Assembly: GCF_023898865.1 (NCBI RefSeq)
Contig: NZ_JAGSOV010000061.1
Coordinates: forward strand, 1 to 64,000
Direction of reading: 5' to 3'
Length of the DNA stretch: 64,000 nucleotides
DNA from: Pseudonocardia humida
GTDB lineage: Bacteria; Actinomycetota; Actinomycetes; Mycobacteriales; Pseudonocardiaceae
Under the pieces are notes generated by a model. It was not told the DNA's origin and searched no databases. It was given only the letters and a program-made list of their open reading frames with translations. Within the stretch, counting starts at the first letter, position 1; the number at the start of each line of letters is the position of its first letter. This document shows positions 17,493-27,817 of the stretch, in pieces. Both the position numbers and the translations under genes were made by a program.

Positions 17493-18553
17493 GGGTGCCC
17501 TTGCCTCTCTGTCTCAGGTGTTTCCGCCGCGGTGCCCGACCCCGTGGTCGCCGACGGAGTGATCGGTGGCGTCGGGCCGCGCCGGTCGTGGGAGCTGCGC
17601 CGTCCGCGGCCCAGCGGACGGGCGAGCGACGCGAGGCCGCCCGGGAGGACGAAGAGCACGACCAGCAGGGTCGCGCCCTGCAGCAGCGCGGTGAGGCTGG
17701 GGTCGACGAGGTTCGTCAGCTGTGGGACGAGCACGTAGTACGCGCCGCCGAGGATCGAGCCCAGGATGCTGCCCGCGCCCCCGATCACCATCGCGGCCAG
17801 CAGTTGGATCGAATGGCCGAAGCTCATAGTCTCGGGCGAGGTGTACTGGATGACCAGCATGTACAGGAAGCCGCTCACACCGCCGATCAGGGATGCGAGG
17901 GTGAACGCCAGCACCTTGTAGCGGTAGGGCGAGATCCCCACCGAGGACGCCACGTTCTCGTTCTTCTTGACGATCGCGAAGACCCGGCCGTACTTGCCAC
18001 GGACGAGGTTGCGGGTCAGCAGGAAGACGGCCCCGCCGATGGCCAGAACCAGGTACAGGCGCCACTGGTCGTCGTAGAGCCCGGTCCCCTCCGGCGCATC
18101 ACCGAAACGCGCGGACAGGCCCTGGGAGCCGCCGGTGTAGTCGCTGAGCCGCTTGGCGAGCGGAACTCCGACGATGGGCAACGCGACCGTCACCATCGCG
18201 ATCGCCAGCCCGCCCAACCGCGCCGCGGCGAGGGCCACGAGCAGCCCCACGACGGCCGGGATCGTGCACGCGAGCACGAAGACCACGACGATGTTCCAGT
18301 CGTTCGAGACACCGTAAGCGGTGACGTACGCGCCGAGGCCGAGGAAGAAGATCTGGCCGAGCGAGACCTGGCCGGTGTAGCCCATCACCAGGTTGAGCCC
18401 CAGCACCGCGACGGCGAAGACACCGATGCGCGCGATGATCTCGTTCACCGACTCCGGGAACACGAGGGGCAGCACGGCGAGCACGACCACCAGGAGCAGT
18501 GGACCGGCCCAGCGCACCCACGAGCGCTGCCTGGGGGACGGGACGGACGCCAT
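17489..18553 (-). CDS. livM: Liv-type ABC transporter permease (LivM)
   Basis: 354 residues, about ten hydrophobic segments. It carries the LivM-type sequences LNLVMGYTGQVSLGQIFFLGLGAY and the EAA-like cytoplasmic loop GKYGRVFAIVKKNENVASSVGISPYRYK. The last 40 residues are a hydrophilic Pro/Thr tail. It starts on the ATGA that ends livH and its own stop overlaps the start of the binding-protein gene, so expression is translationally coupled. With LivH it forms the membrane pore of the importer. Confidence 0.92.
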   Translation of the reverse strand: MASVPSPRQRSWVRWAGPLLLVVVLAVLPLVFPESVNEIIARIGVFAVAVLGLNLVMGYTGQVSLGQIFFLGLGAYVTAYGVSNDWNIVVVFVLACTIPAVVGLLVALAAARLGGLAIAMVTVALPIVGVPLAKRLSDYTGGSQGLSARFGDAPEGTGLYDDQWRLYLVLAIGGAVFLLTRNLVRGKYGRVFAIVKKNENVASSVGISPYRYKVLAFTLASLIGGVSGFLYMLVIQYTSPETMSFGHSIQLLAAMVIGGAGSILGSILGGAYYVLVPQLTNLVDPSLTALLQGATLLVVLFVLPGGLASLARPLGRGRRSSHDRRGPTPPITPSATTGSGTAAETPETERQGHP

Positions 18554-19434
18554 CACACGCGCACCACGGTCTTCCGGCCGAACAGGCCCTGGGGTCTGAT
18601 GACGAGCACCACGAAGATCAGGATGAACGGCACGGCCACCTTGAGGTCGTAGCCGATGAGCGGGATGTACACCGCGGCGAGGTTCTCCAGCACGCCGATG
18701 ATCCACGCCGCCACGACGACGCCCACCGGGCTCGAGAGACCGCCGAGGATCACCGCGGCCAGCGCGTACACCAGTGCGTTGTCCAGCATGCCCGGGGTCA
18801 GCGTCAACTGCGGCGCGACCATCGCGCCGGCGATGGCACCGAGCACCGCGGCGAGGCCCCAGCCGACCATGAGGAGGCGTTCGACGGGGAGGCCGGAGAA
18901 CGCCGCGGACTGCGGGTTGATCGCGACCGCCCGCAGTGCGAGGCCGAGCTTCGTGCCGGCGAAGAGCCCTTGCAGCAGGAACATCACCACGACGATCACG
19001 AGCGTGGTCCCGATCGAGCGCTGGCTCACCGAGACGCCCAGGAACGACACGGCGTCGAGGGAGAACAGCGAGGGGAACTGCTGGTTGTTGTAGGTGAACA
19101 GCCACCCGCAGATCCCGGTGATCAAGGTCAGCAGGCCGATGGTGACGACGACGGCGGTGTCGGGGTCGCCCCGCTCGAACCGCCGCATCAGCCACCGCTC
19201 GACCGCCGCGCCCAGGAGGAAGGACAGGACGATCGACGCCAGGATGGCGAGCACGAGGGGGACACCGCGGGCCGTCAGCCACCACGCGCTGTACGCGGCG
19301 AGCACGGCCATGCCGCCCTGCGCGAAGTTGATGAGACCGGTGGCCTGGTGGACGAGCACGAGCGCCAGGGCGATCGCGGCGTAGATCGAGCCGGTGGACA
19401 GCCCGTCGACGACGAGCTGGATGAACGTCGCCAT
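18553..19434 (-). CDS. livH: Liv-type ABC transporter permease (LivH)
   Basis: 293 residues, about eight hydrophobic segments. Typical LivH sequences are GLSTGSIYAAIALALVLV at the N-terminus, GLINFAQGGMAVLAAY, and the loop GLALRAVAINPQSAAFSGLPVERL that contacts the ATPase. It starts one base after the stop of the livF-type gene and ends on the livM start. Partner of LivM in the membrane pore. Confidence 0.92.
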   Translation of the reverse strand: MATFIQLVVDGLSTGSIYAAIALALVLVHQATGLINFAQGGMAVLAAYSAWWLTARGVPLVLAILASIVLSFLLGAAVERWLMRRFERGDPDTAVVVTIGLLTLITGICGWLFTYNNQQFPSLFSLDAVSFLGVSVSQRSIGTTLVIVVVMFLLQGLFAGTKLGLALRAVAINPQSAAFSGLPVERLLMVGWGLAAVLGAIAGAMVAPQLTLTPGMLDNALVYALAAVILGGLSSPVGVVVAAWIIGVLENLAAVYIPLIGYDLKVAVPFILIFVVLVIRPQGLFGRKTVVRV

Positions 19435-19435
19435 G

Positions 19436-20146
19436 TCAGCCTCCCAGGTACGCGCGGCGGATCTCGTCCATGCCCCGGAGCTCGGCGGAGGTGCCGGTGA
19501 GCACGTTCCGCCCGGTCTCCAGGACCGTGGCGCTGTCGACGAGGGTGAAGGCGAGGTTGGCGTTCTGCTCGACCACGACCATGGCGATGCCGGACTCGAC
19601 GCGCAGCCGCCGGATCGCGTCGTAGACCGCCTTGGCGGTGCTCGGCGCCAGGCCCAGCGAGGCCTCGTCGAGCAGCAGCAGACGCGGCTTGGACATGATC
19701 GCCCGCGCTACCGCGAGCATCTGCTGCTCGCCACCGGACAGGGCCGACGCGTTCGAGGTGATGCGGTCCTGCAGGTTCGGGAACAGGTCGAGGCAGTAGT
19801 CGATGTCGCTGGCGATCCCCTTGCGGTCCTTGCGCAGGTAGGCGCCGACCCGCAGGTTCTCGCGGACGGACAGGTCGCCGAACGTGCCGCGTCCTTCCGG
19901 GACGTGGGCGATGCCGAGGGCGGCGACCCGGTCGGGGCGCGTGCCGCGGATGTCCTTGCCGTCGAAGACGATGCGCCCGCCCGCCCGGACGGTGGCGCTG
20001 ATCGCGCGGAGGGTCGTGGTCTTGCCGGCCCCGTTCGCCCCGAGGATGCCGACCGCCCCGTTCTCCGGGACGCTGAGCGACACGCCTTCGAGCACTTGCA
20101 CGGGGCCGTAGAAGGCGGTGACGTCCTCCAGCTCAAGCAACGTCAT
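19436..20146 (-). CDS. livF: Liv-type ABC transporter ATP-binding protein (LivF)
   Basis: 236 residues, full family length. Walker A GANGAGKTTTLRAI, signature ALSGGEQQMLAVARAIM, Walker B LLLLDEASLGLAP and switch region VVVEQNANLAF. Members power import by the LivH/LivM pore. Its start overlaps the end of the livG-type gene by 14 bases, so the two ATPases are made together. Confidence 0.93.
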   Translation of the reverse strand: MTLLELEDVTAFYGPVQVLEGVSLSVPENGAVGILGANGAGKTTTLRAISATVRAGGRIVFDGKDIRGTRPDRVAALGIAHVPEGRGTFGDLSVRENLRVGAYLRKDRKGIASDIDYCLDLFPNLQDRITSNASALSGGEQQMLAVARAIMSKPRLLLLDEASLGLAPSTAKAVYDAIRRLRVESGIAMVVVEQNANLAFTLVDSATVLETGRNVLTGTSAELRGMDEIRRAYLGG

Positions 20147-20915
20147 CCGCGGCGTCCTTCCCGATGTACGCCTCGATGACGCGGGGGTCGGACTGGGCTT
20201 CGGCGGCCGTGCCCTCCATGAGCTTGCGCCCGTGGTCGAGCACGACGACGCGATCGGTGAGGGCGGCGATGAGCCCCATGTTGTGCTCGACGATGACGAC
20301 GGTGATGTCGTCCTCCGCGCGCAGGCGCCGGACCGCCGCGATCAGGTGCTCCACCTCGGCGTGGGGAAGGCCCGCGGCGGGCTCGTCGAGCAGCAGCAGC
20401 CGCGGCTTCATGAGCAGGGCCCGGCAGAGCTCGACGCCCTTGTGCAGGCCGTGCGACAGCTCGTCGGCCGGCAGGTGCGCGGCCCACGCGAGGCCGTTGC
20501 GCTCCAGCAGGTCGAGCGCCTCGACGCGGAACCGCTCCTCCGCGCGCTTGGTGCGGCGCGTGCGCACCGCCCATTCCAGCGGGCCCCCGGGGAGTTGGGT
20601 GTGGGCGCCGAGGAGCACGTTCTCGAGCACCGTCTCCTGCAGCTGCAGCGCGGGCTGCTGGAACGTCCGGGCCAGGCCGTGGCGGGCCAGCGTCGCCGGG
20701 CGCGCGCCTTGCACCGGCGTGCCGTCGATGCTCACGGTGCCCGCCGTCGGCTTGTAGTGACCGCTGATGCAGTTGAACAGCGACGTCTTGCCCGCGCCGT
20801 TGGGTCCGACGAGCCCGAAGATCTGACCGGGCTCGACGGTGAAGCTCACCTCCTGCAGCACCTCGATGCCGCCGAAGCGCAGACTCACGCCCTGCATGGC
20901 CAGCTCAGCTGCCAT
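20133..20915 (-). CDS. livG: Liv-type ABC transporter ATP-binding protein (LivG)
   Basis: 260 residues. Walker A GPNGAGKTSLFNCISG, Walker B LLLLDEPAAGLP and switch HNMGLI. The signature reads LSHGLHKGVELCRALL; the usual Gln after the second Gly region is replaced, as is common in LivG proteins. First of the five transporter genes on the minus strand, 226 bases after the O-demethylase gene. That spacer may hold its own promoter, but cotranscription is possible. Confidence 0.92.
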   Translation of the reverse strand: MAAELAMQGVSLRFGGIEVLQEVSFTVEPGQIFGLVGPNGAGKTSLFNCISGHYKPTAGTVSIDGTPVQGARPATLARHGLARTFQQPALQLQETVLENVLLGAHTQLPGGPLEWAVRTRRTKRAEERFRVEALDLLERNGLAWAAHLPADELSHGLHKGVELCRALLMKPRLLLLDEPAAGLPHAEVEHLIAAVRRLRAEDDITVVIVEHNMGLIAALTDRVVVLDHGRKLMEGTAAEAQSDPRVIEAYIGKDAADDVA

Positions 20916-21141
20916 GGACTTCCTCCCGCGCCGTTGCGGCGTCGTCTGTCGGTGCGGACGCCGGCCCGTCGGGGCAACCTACTCCGGTCAGCGGCCGTCG
21001 ATCACGGCTCCGGCAGCGTAGATCAGCGGATGTGCCCGGGACACGAGCATTCGTCGCCGCGACACGGCCGTTCCGGCTGCACGGCGTGCGTCGCATGACG
21101 GCAGGCCCGAGTCATTCGTCGCACCGCTCCGGCGGTCGTCG

Positions 21142-22503
21142 TCACCTGCTCCGGTAGTCGGTCCGCGCGAACCGCACGAACGGCACGGGGGCCACCGTCG
21201 CCCGGATCCGCCACGCGCGGTGCTCCTCGACCTGCGGCTTCGCGGAGTTCGGCTCCTCGCCCCAGATCACGACGACCTCGGTGCCGGGTGCGGCGTGCTC
21301 CTTGGCGATCGTCGCCAGCGACACCACGGCGCGCTCGTTGGCGATGTAGCCGCAGTCCAGCGAGATGCCGATCTGCTCGCCGTCGATCAGGACCTTGTCC
21401 TCCTGGTGCAGCGCGTAGCGGATCTTCGGCAGGTCGAGGTACTTCGCGCCCGGTCCCTCGCCGAGCAGCGACCCGATGGCCGCGGTCACGTCGTCGTCGT
21501 TCCAGACGAGGGTGACCTTCGTGCGCGGCGGGTCCTGCGCCAGCCGCTCCAGGGCCTCGCGGCCGATGAAGTCGTGGTCGAACTTGACGGTGCGGTCGTA
21601 GCCGATGTCGAACGGGGTCAGGCAGTAGTCGTCGATGTCGGTGGAGTCCACGCTTCCGCCGATCGAGCCGGCGGCGCCGGCCGGCAGCCACTCGCGGTAC
21701 TCCGCGAGCAGCGGGTCGTCGCCGAAGATCGCCGGGATCGGGGCGGGCACCCAGCCCGATTCCAGGTTGGCCGTGGAGTACGCCTTGGCCCCGGCGCGGA
21801 CCAGGCCGTGGTCCTCGCCCGCCGCCAGCAGGGCCGCCAGGACGTCCTCGCCGTGAGCCCACGGCCCGAACAGCTCGAACCCGGGCTGGCCGGCCATGCC
21901 GTGGCGCAGCCCGCGCACCCGGTGCCCGGCGATGGTGAACTCCGCCATGGCGAAGAACTTCGTCTCCGGCAGCGGTGCGCCCGTGGCCTGCTCGAGCACG
22001 GCCGCGGCCGTCGGGCCCTGCAGCTCGTAGCGGTAGAACGTGGGCGGCCCGGACGTCCGGACCGCGGAGTTGTCGTCGCGCTCGGCCGTGACGCGGTAGT
22101 CGCCGCGGTCGAGGTGGAACAGCACCCAGTCGATCACCATCGGGTGGCCGACGAGGTCGAACAGCTCCTCCTCGAGGTGGAACAGGATCGCGTCGCCGAT
22201 CAGCCGGCCGGCGGGGTTCACGGCGACGAACTGCTTGGCCTTGTTCACGCCGAAGTTCGCGAACGTGTTCACCGCCAGCCCGCTGAGCAGCTTCATCGCG
22301 TCCGGGCCGCGCAGGAACAGGTCGGTCATGTGGTGCGACTGGTCCAGCAGTGCGCAGGTCTCGGCCCATGCGCGCTGTTCGGAGCGCCAGTTGGTGAACT
22401 CGGGCGCGACCGGGAAGGTGTGGGCGCGCGCTGCGGTGTTGCGCAGCAGCTCGACCGGGTTCCCGACGCGGGCGATGGCCGAGGCCAGACTCTCGGACGT
22501 CAT
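21142..22503 (-). CDS. ligM: tetrahydrofolate-dependent aryl O-demethylase, LigM/DesA-like
   Basis: 453 residues, close to LigM. It is a GcvT-fold enzyme whose segments match the vanillate/3-O-methylgallate and syringate O-demethylases (LigM, DesA) of Sphingobium as I know them: PVAPEFTNWRSEQRAWAETC near 35, LLDQSHHMTDL, NKAKQFVAVNPAGRLIGDAI, AEFTIAGHRVRGLRHGMAG, ESGWVPAPIPAIFGDDPL, FDHDFIGREALE and VIWGEEPNSAKP. Such enzymes move an aryl methyl group to tetrahydrofolate in the cytoplasm, leaving a catechol. The frame is open to 22854, but ATG at 22503 has GGAAGG upstream and matches the family N-terminus. The exact substrate is unknown; folate C1 genes are not beside it. Confidence 0.85.
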   Translation of the reverse strand: MTSESLASAIARVGNPVELLRNTAARAHTFPVAPEFTNWRSEQRAWAETCALLDQSHHMTDLFLRGPDAMKLLSGLAVNTFANFGVNKAKQFVAVNPAGRLIGDAILFHLEEELFDLVGHPMVIDWVLFHLDRGDYRVTAERDDNSAVRTSGPPTFYRYELQGPTAAAVLEQATGAPLPETKFFAMAEFTIAGHRVRGLRHGMAGQPGFELFGPWAHGEDVLAALLAAGEDHGLVRAGAKAYSTANLESGWVPAPIPAIFGDDPLLAEYREWLPAGAAGSIGGSVDSTDIDDYCLTPFDIGYDRTVKFDHDFIGREALERLAQDPPRTKVTLVWNDDDVTAAIGSLLGEGPGAKYLDLPKIRYALHQEDKVLIDGEQIGISLDCGYIANERAVVSLATIAKEHAAPGTEVVVIWGEEPNSAKPQVEEHRAWRIRATVAPVPFVRFARTDYRSR

Positions 22504-22923
22504 GATCGCAGAACCTTCCCTCGGGGCCGTGGTCGTCGGGCACCGCCGGCGAGGTCGGTGCAACCGCACCGCCGAGCCGGCGTCCGGACCTCTCCCGACG
22601 CTAGGGAACAGCGGCCCATCGAGGATGAACCGGATGACCGGGCCCGTCTCGGCGGCGGTCGTGTCCGGCTCGCGACACATGACGTAGGCGGGCGCTCGCA
22701 GTGGCGCCGACGACGGGTGACCCGGTGTGCCTCCACGATCGGACCGCTCCGACGTGTCCAGACCGGCAGCGCGATCAGGCGACCGCCACGACACCCCACC
22801 CGGCGCATCGACCACGACGCAGCCGAGTGTCGCACGAACGGGCGGTGCGCTCACTGGTGCGCGCCGGCGGACGGGGGTGAGGCAGGCCCTACTCGACGAC
22901 CCACCTCCTCGGGCCGTCGGCGC
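22504..22923. other. gene-less region upstream of the O-demethylase gene
   Basis: 420 bases between the esterase stop and the O-demethylase start. It should contain the promoter of the O-demethylase/Liv set and the end of the large carboxylate operon. I found no strong palindrome, terminator hairpin with a T-run, or small gene with a ribosome site. Confidence 0.4.
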
Positions 22924-23769
22924 TCAGTCCAGGAGTGCTCGGAGGGCCTCCCCCATCCGGGTCGCGGCCGTGCGGGCCGCGTCGGCGAGCGGCGCGAACT
23001 TCCAGAACCCGTGCGGGAGCGCGGGTTCCTCGACGTGGTGGACCGGCACCCCGGCGGCCCGCAGCCGATCGGCGAGCGCCCGGGCCTCGTCGCGCAGCGG
23101 GTCGAGCCCGGCCCCGACGACGACGGCCGGCGGCGCCGACGCGAGGTCGGGCGACAGCAGCGGCGCGGCCCGCGGGTCCTGGCGCTGGGCCGGGTCCGTG
23201 AAGTACTGCCCGAGGCACCACTCGATCGCCTCGGAGGTCAGCCCGTACCCCTGCCCCACCTCGGTCCGCGACGGGTAGGACGGGTCGCCGCTGACCAGCG
23301 GGTAGGCCAGCAGCTGGGCGACCGGCGCGGCCGGGGTGCCGGCGAGCGCGAGCGCGGCGCCGAGCGCGAGGTTCGCCCCGGCGCTGGGCCCGGCCACCGC
23401 GACCCGGTCGGCGAGGTGGGCGCGGGCCCAGCCGACGGCGGCCACGGCGTCGTCGTACGCCGCGGGGAACGGGTGGTCCGGGGCGAGCCGGTAGGCGACC
23501 GAGAGCACCGGCCGACCCGTCGTCCGGCACAGGTCGCGCGCCTGGGCGTCGTGGCTGTCGAGGTCGCCGCTGACGAAGCCGCCGCCGTGGAAGAACACGA
23601 CCAGGCAGTCGTCGAGGTCGTCGCGGTAGAGCCGGGCCGGGAGGGTCCGGCCGGTGAGCGGCAGGTCGAGGTCGCGGACCGCCCGCACCGGCGGCCCGGG
23701 CGGCCGGGGGCTCCCCCCGGGCACGGGCGAGAGGAGCGCGGCGACCTGCGCGTCCAGAGCGGGGGGCAC
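22924..23769 (-). CDS. HSL-family alpha/beta hydrolase (carboxylesterase/lactonase-like)
   Basis: 281 residues from a GTG start. The hormone-sensitive-lipase family marks are present: oxyanion motif FFHGGGFVSGD, YRLAPDHPFPAAYDDA, nucleophile elbow GPSAGAN (normally GDSAG, so Asp is Pro but the Ser is kept), the acid in GLDPLRDEA and His in LPHGFWKF. It starts 5 bases after the transporter ATPase gene, as the last gene of the carboxylate operon. An ester, lactone or thioester substrate linked to that pathway is likely. Confidence 0.85.
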   Translation of the reverse strand: MPPALDAQVAALLSPVPGGSPRPPGPPVRAVRDLDLPLTGRTLPARLYRDDLDDCLVVFFHGGGFVSGDLDSHDAQARDLCRTTGRPVLSVAYRLAPDHPFPAAYDDAVAAVGWARAHLADRVAVAGPSAGANLALGAALALAGTPAAPVAQLLAYPLVSGDPSYPSRTEVGQGYGLTSEAIEWCLGQYFTDPAQRQDPRAAPLLSPDLASAPPAVVVGAGLDPLRDEARALADRLRAAGVPVHHVEEPALPHGFWKFAPLADAARTAATRMGEALRALLD

Positions 23770-23774
23770 CAGCG

Positions 23775-24846
<1,072 letters not shown>

Positions 24847-24854
<8 letters not shown>

Positions 24855-26601
24855 GGGCGCGCACCCCCAGGAAGAGCCGGCCGGCGCCGAGGACGACGAC
24901 GGTGATGAGCATCTGGACCACTCCGAAGGCGGCCACGGCGCCCCCGGTGCTCGTCGCCGCGAGCTGGAGCATGGTCAGCCCCATGACCGGGGTCCGGTCG
25001 GTGACCAGGAAGACCGCCGGGTCGGCGTCGTTGAGCATCGAGACGAACAGCAGGACGAAGCACGCGCCCATCGCCGGCGCGGTGAGCCGGAGCGAGACGG
25101 TGACCGTCGCCTGCCACCAGGTGGCCCCCGACGTGCGCGCCGCGCGGTCGAGGTCCTGCCCGATCGCGGCGAGCGCCGGGTAGAAGACCCCGTAGCCGAG
25201 CGCGAGGCTGCGCACGGCGAAGGCCAGGCCCAGCGCCCAGAGGCTGCTGCGCAGGGCGCCGCCCGGGTCGAGGATCGCGAAGGCCCAGAAGAACGCCATG
25301 CCGGTCACCAGGCCCGGCATCATCCGGGGCCACAGCACGGCCTGCTGGAGCGAGCCGCGGAACCGGAAGTCCGACCGGTGGGCGACGACCGAGACGACCG
25401 CGATGGCCAGCGTCGTCAGCAGCCCGCCGACGGTGGCGATGAGCAGGCTGTTGCGGATCGACTCCACCCAGATCGGGTTGGCGAACACCGCGCCGAAGTT
25501 CTCCATCGTCAGCACCGACCACGGCGCGATCAGCGGCGTGAGGATGGTCGTGAACGCCGTCATCACCACACCGACCAGCGGGACCACGACCAGGACGCCC
25601 AGCACGGCGGCGACCAGTGCGGCCAGTGGCCACCCGGCCGGCCCGAGGTCCACGACCCGCTTCGCGGTGGCCTTCCCGGTCACCGTCGTGTACCGGGCCG
25701 CGTCGCCGACCAGCCGGTTGCGCACGACCAGCAGGCCGGAGACGCAGGCGAGCAGGAACACCGCCCCGGCCGACACCAGGCCCTGCCGCGGCGGCGAGGC
25801 GTTGATCCAGTTGTCGTAGAGGTAGGTCGAGACGAGCGTGATGTCGTTGGAGAAGCCGAGGATCAGCGGGAGGCCGAGCACCTCGAAGGACACCGCGAAG
25901 ACCAGCAGCGCGGAGTTGAGCACGGCCGGGCGCAGCAGCGGCACGGTCACCGAGACCAGCGCCCGCAGCGGTCCGGCGCCCGCGCTGCGCGCCGCGTCCT
26001 CCAGCGAGGAGTCGACGGCGAGCACCGTGGTCCGGCAGAACAGGAAGACCACCGGTGCGGCCACGCTGGTCGCCACCAGCGCCATCCCGGGCATCGTGTA
26101 GAGGTCGATCGGGAACGCCAGCACCGTGTTGACCGTGAGCCAGGAGCTGACGAAGCCCGACGGCGCCCACATCGCCATCCAGCCGACGATCAGCACCAGC
26201 CCGGGCAGCACCACGGGCAGCACCAGCACGCCGGCGAACAGCCGGCGCCACGGGATGTTGGTGCGGGTCAGCAGCACGGCCGCACCGACGCCGAACAGCA
26301 CCGAGAGGACCGTCGTGAGGCCGGCGAAGGCGAGGCTGTTGCCCACCGCGCCCCACCACGCCGGGTCCGTCAGCAGGTCGCGGTAGTTGTCGAGCGTCAC
26401 GTGCCCGCCGGACCGGTAGAGCGGGGTCGACCACAGCGAGGCGAGCACGATCGGCACCACCGGCCCGACCACCAGCACCAGCGTCACTACCCAGATCAGG
26501 TAGTGGCTCGCGGTGGTCCGGGCCGACGACCTTCCGGGCCGCCCGGCGGGGCCGGTGCCCGGGGCGGTCGACCCGGGCACCGGGGCGGTGGTGAGCGTCA
26601 T
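24847..26601 (-). CDS. ABC transporter permease, duplicated Fe3+ (FbpB) type
   Basis: 584 residues, about twelve hydrophobic segments in two homologous halves, as in FbpB/SfuB-type permeases. Each half has an EAA loop: EDAARSAGAGPLRALVSVTV in the first and LDRAARTSGATWWQATVTVS in the second. One chain therefore supplies both halves of the pore. Its ATG at 26601 lies in the ATGA that ends the binding-protein gene. Confidence 0.9.
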
Positions 26602-27716
26602 CGCCCGAAGGCCTCGTTCCAGCGGGTGACGATCTCGTCGCGCTGGTCGACGACCGCGCGGTCGAAGCTGCCGATGATGAGGTTGTCCTCCCCGCCGACG
26701 GCCGCGGTGACCTGGGGCAGCCCGAAGTCGCACGGCACGCCGTCGCGGTAGGGGGTGAATCCGCCGGTGCAGGCGGCCTCCTGGCCCTCCACCGAGAGCA
26801 GCCAGTTGACGAACACCCGGCCCGCGTTCGGGTGCCCCGCCCCGCTGGTCACCCCGACGGCCCGCGGGAGCAGCGGTGTCCCGTCCTCCAGGTAGCGGTA
26901 GTTGACCACCTGGGCGACGTCGTCGGTGATGAACGCCCGGACGGCGCCGGCGACGAAGAAGGTGGCGGTGTACTGGCCCTGCACGAGCTTGGTGACCAGC
27001 GGCCCGTTGCTCGACTCGACCCCGGAGTGGGCGCCGATCGCCTCCAGGACCTGCCACCCGGCCTCGCCCTGCCGGTCGACGTAGGAACCGGTGGACCCGA
27101 ACTGGATCGCGTTGCCGATGTCGGTGGTGGCGATCCGGCCGTCGAGTCGAGGAGCCATCTCGGCGAGCGCGGCCATGGTGGTGGGCTGCTCGGACTCGGG
27201 CAGCAGCGCCTTGTTGAACACCGCGACCACCGGGTCCAGCGAGACGGCGTAGACGCCCGGCGCGAGCAGGGCGTAGTCGGGCAGGTTCGGCGTGTTCGGG
27301 TCCTGGTGGTCGGCGATGTTGCCGCCGTCGATGAAGGGCAACCAGGCCGCCGCGTCGCTGTTCATGACCACGTCGGCGGTCGGGGCCCCGGACGCGACCT
27401 CGGTCTCGTAGCGCTGGAACATCTCCTCGTCGCCCAGCGGCAGGCTGCGCAGGACGATGCCGGGATGGGCCGCCTCGAAGGCCTCCTTGATCGGCGCCAT
27501 CTGCTGGTCCTCGGCGTTGGTGTAGAGCAGCACCTCGCCCTCCGCGCGCGCCGCCTCCACGACGGTGTCGTCGAGGGGCGTGACCGGTGAGGCTTCGCCG
27601 ATGTCCGCGGTCGGCGCGGGGGTGGTCGGGGACGTGGTGCCCGCGGCGGGGCTGCCGCAGCCCGCGAGGACGACGGCGGCGGCGAGCGCCAACGGCAGGA
27701 GTGCGGTCCTTCTCAT
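26598..27716 (-). CDS. ABC transporter substrate-binding lipoprotein, Fe3+/polyamine (FbpA) type
   Basis: 372 residues; ATG at 27716 with GAGGA upstream. Signal peptide with lipobox LAGC (Cys near 20), a Thr/Pro linker, then a type-2 binding-protein fold (GEVLLYTNAEDQQMAPIKEAF, PTADVVMNSDAAAW, NWLLSVEGQEAA). FbpA-type iron receptors bind Fe3+ by paired Tyr near the C-terminus. Here the corresponding stretch (IGSFDRAVVDQRDE) lacks an evident Tyr pair, which argues against iron and for a small organic ligand. Confidence 0.87.
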   Translation of the reverse strand: MRRTALLPLALAAAVVLAGCGSPAAGTTSPTTPAPTADIGEASPVTPLDDTVVEAARAEGEVLLYTNAEDQQMAPIKEAFEAAHPGIVLRSLPLGDEEMFQRYETEVASGAPTADVVMNSDAAAWLPFIDGGNIADHQDPNTPNLPDYALLAPGVYAVSLDPVVAVFNKALLPESEQPTTMAALAEMAPRLDGRIATTDIGNAIQFGSTGSYVDRQGEAGWQVLEAIGAHSGVESSNGPLVTKLVQGQYTATFFVAGAVRAFITDDVAQVVNYRYLEDGTPLLPRAVGVTSGAGHPNAGRVFVNWLLSVEGQEAACTGGFTPYRDGVPCDFGLPQVTAAVGGEDNLIIGSFDRAVVDQRDEIVTRWNEAFGR

Positions 27717-27817
27717 GGGGCGTCCTCGTGTTCTGGGGCCGGCGAACGGGGGCCGGGTCGGGTGGCGGACGTGGCTCGGTCCCCGTGGCACCGGGCCGGT
27801 GTGCAGCGGATCACCGG

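Noticed and set aside
27716-27817. Start of a separate operon for the ABC importer
   Set aside because: The 101-base gap before the binding-protein gene could hold a promoter, but I found no clear -35/-10 pair, so I kept the importer in the same operon.
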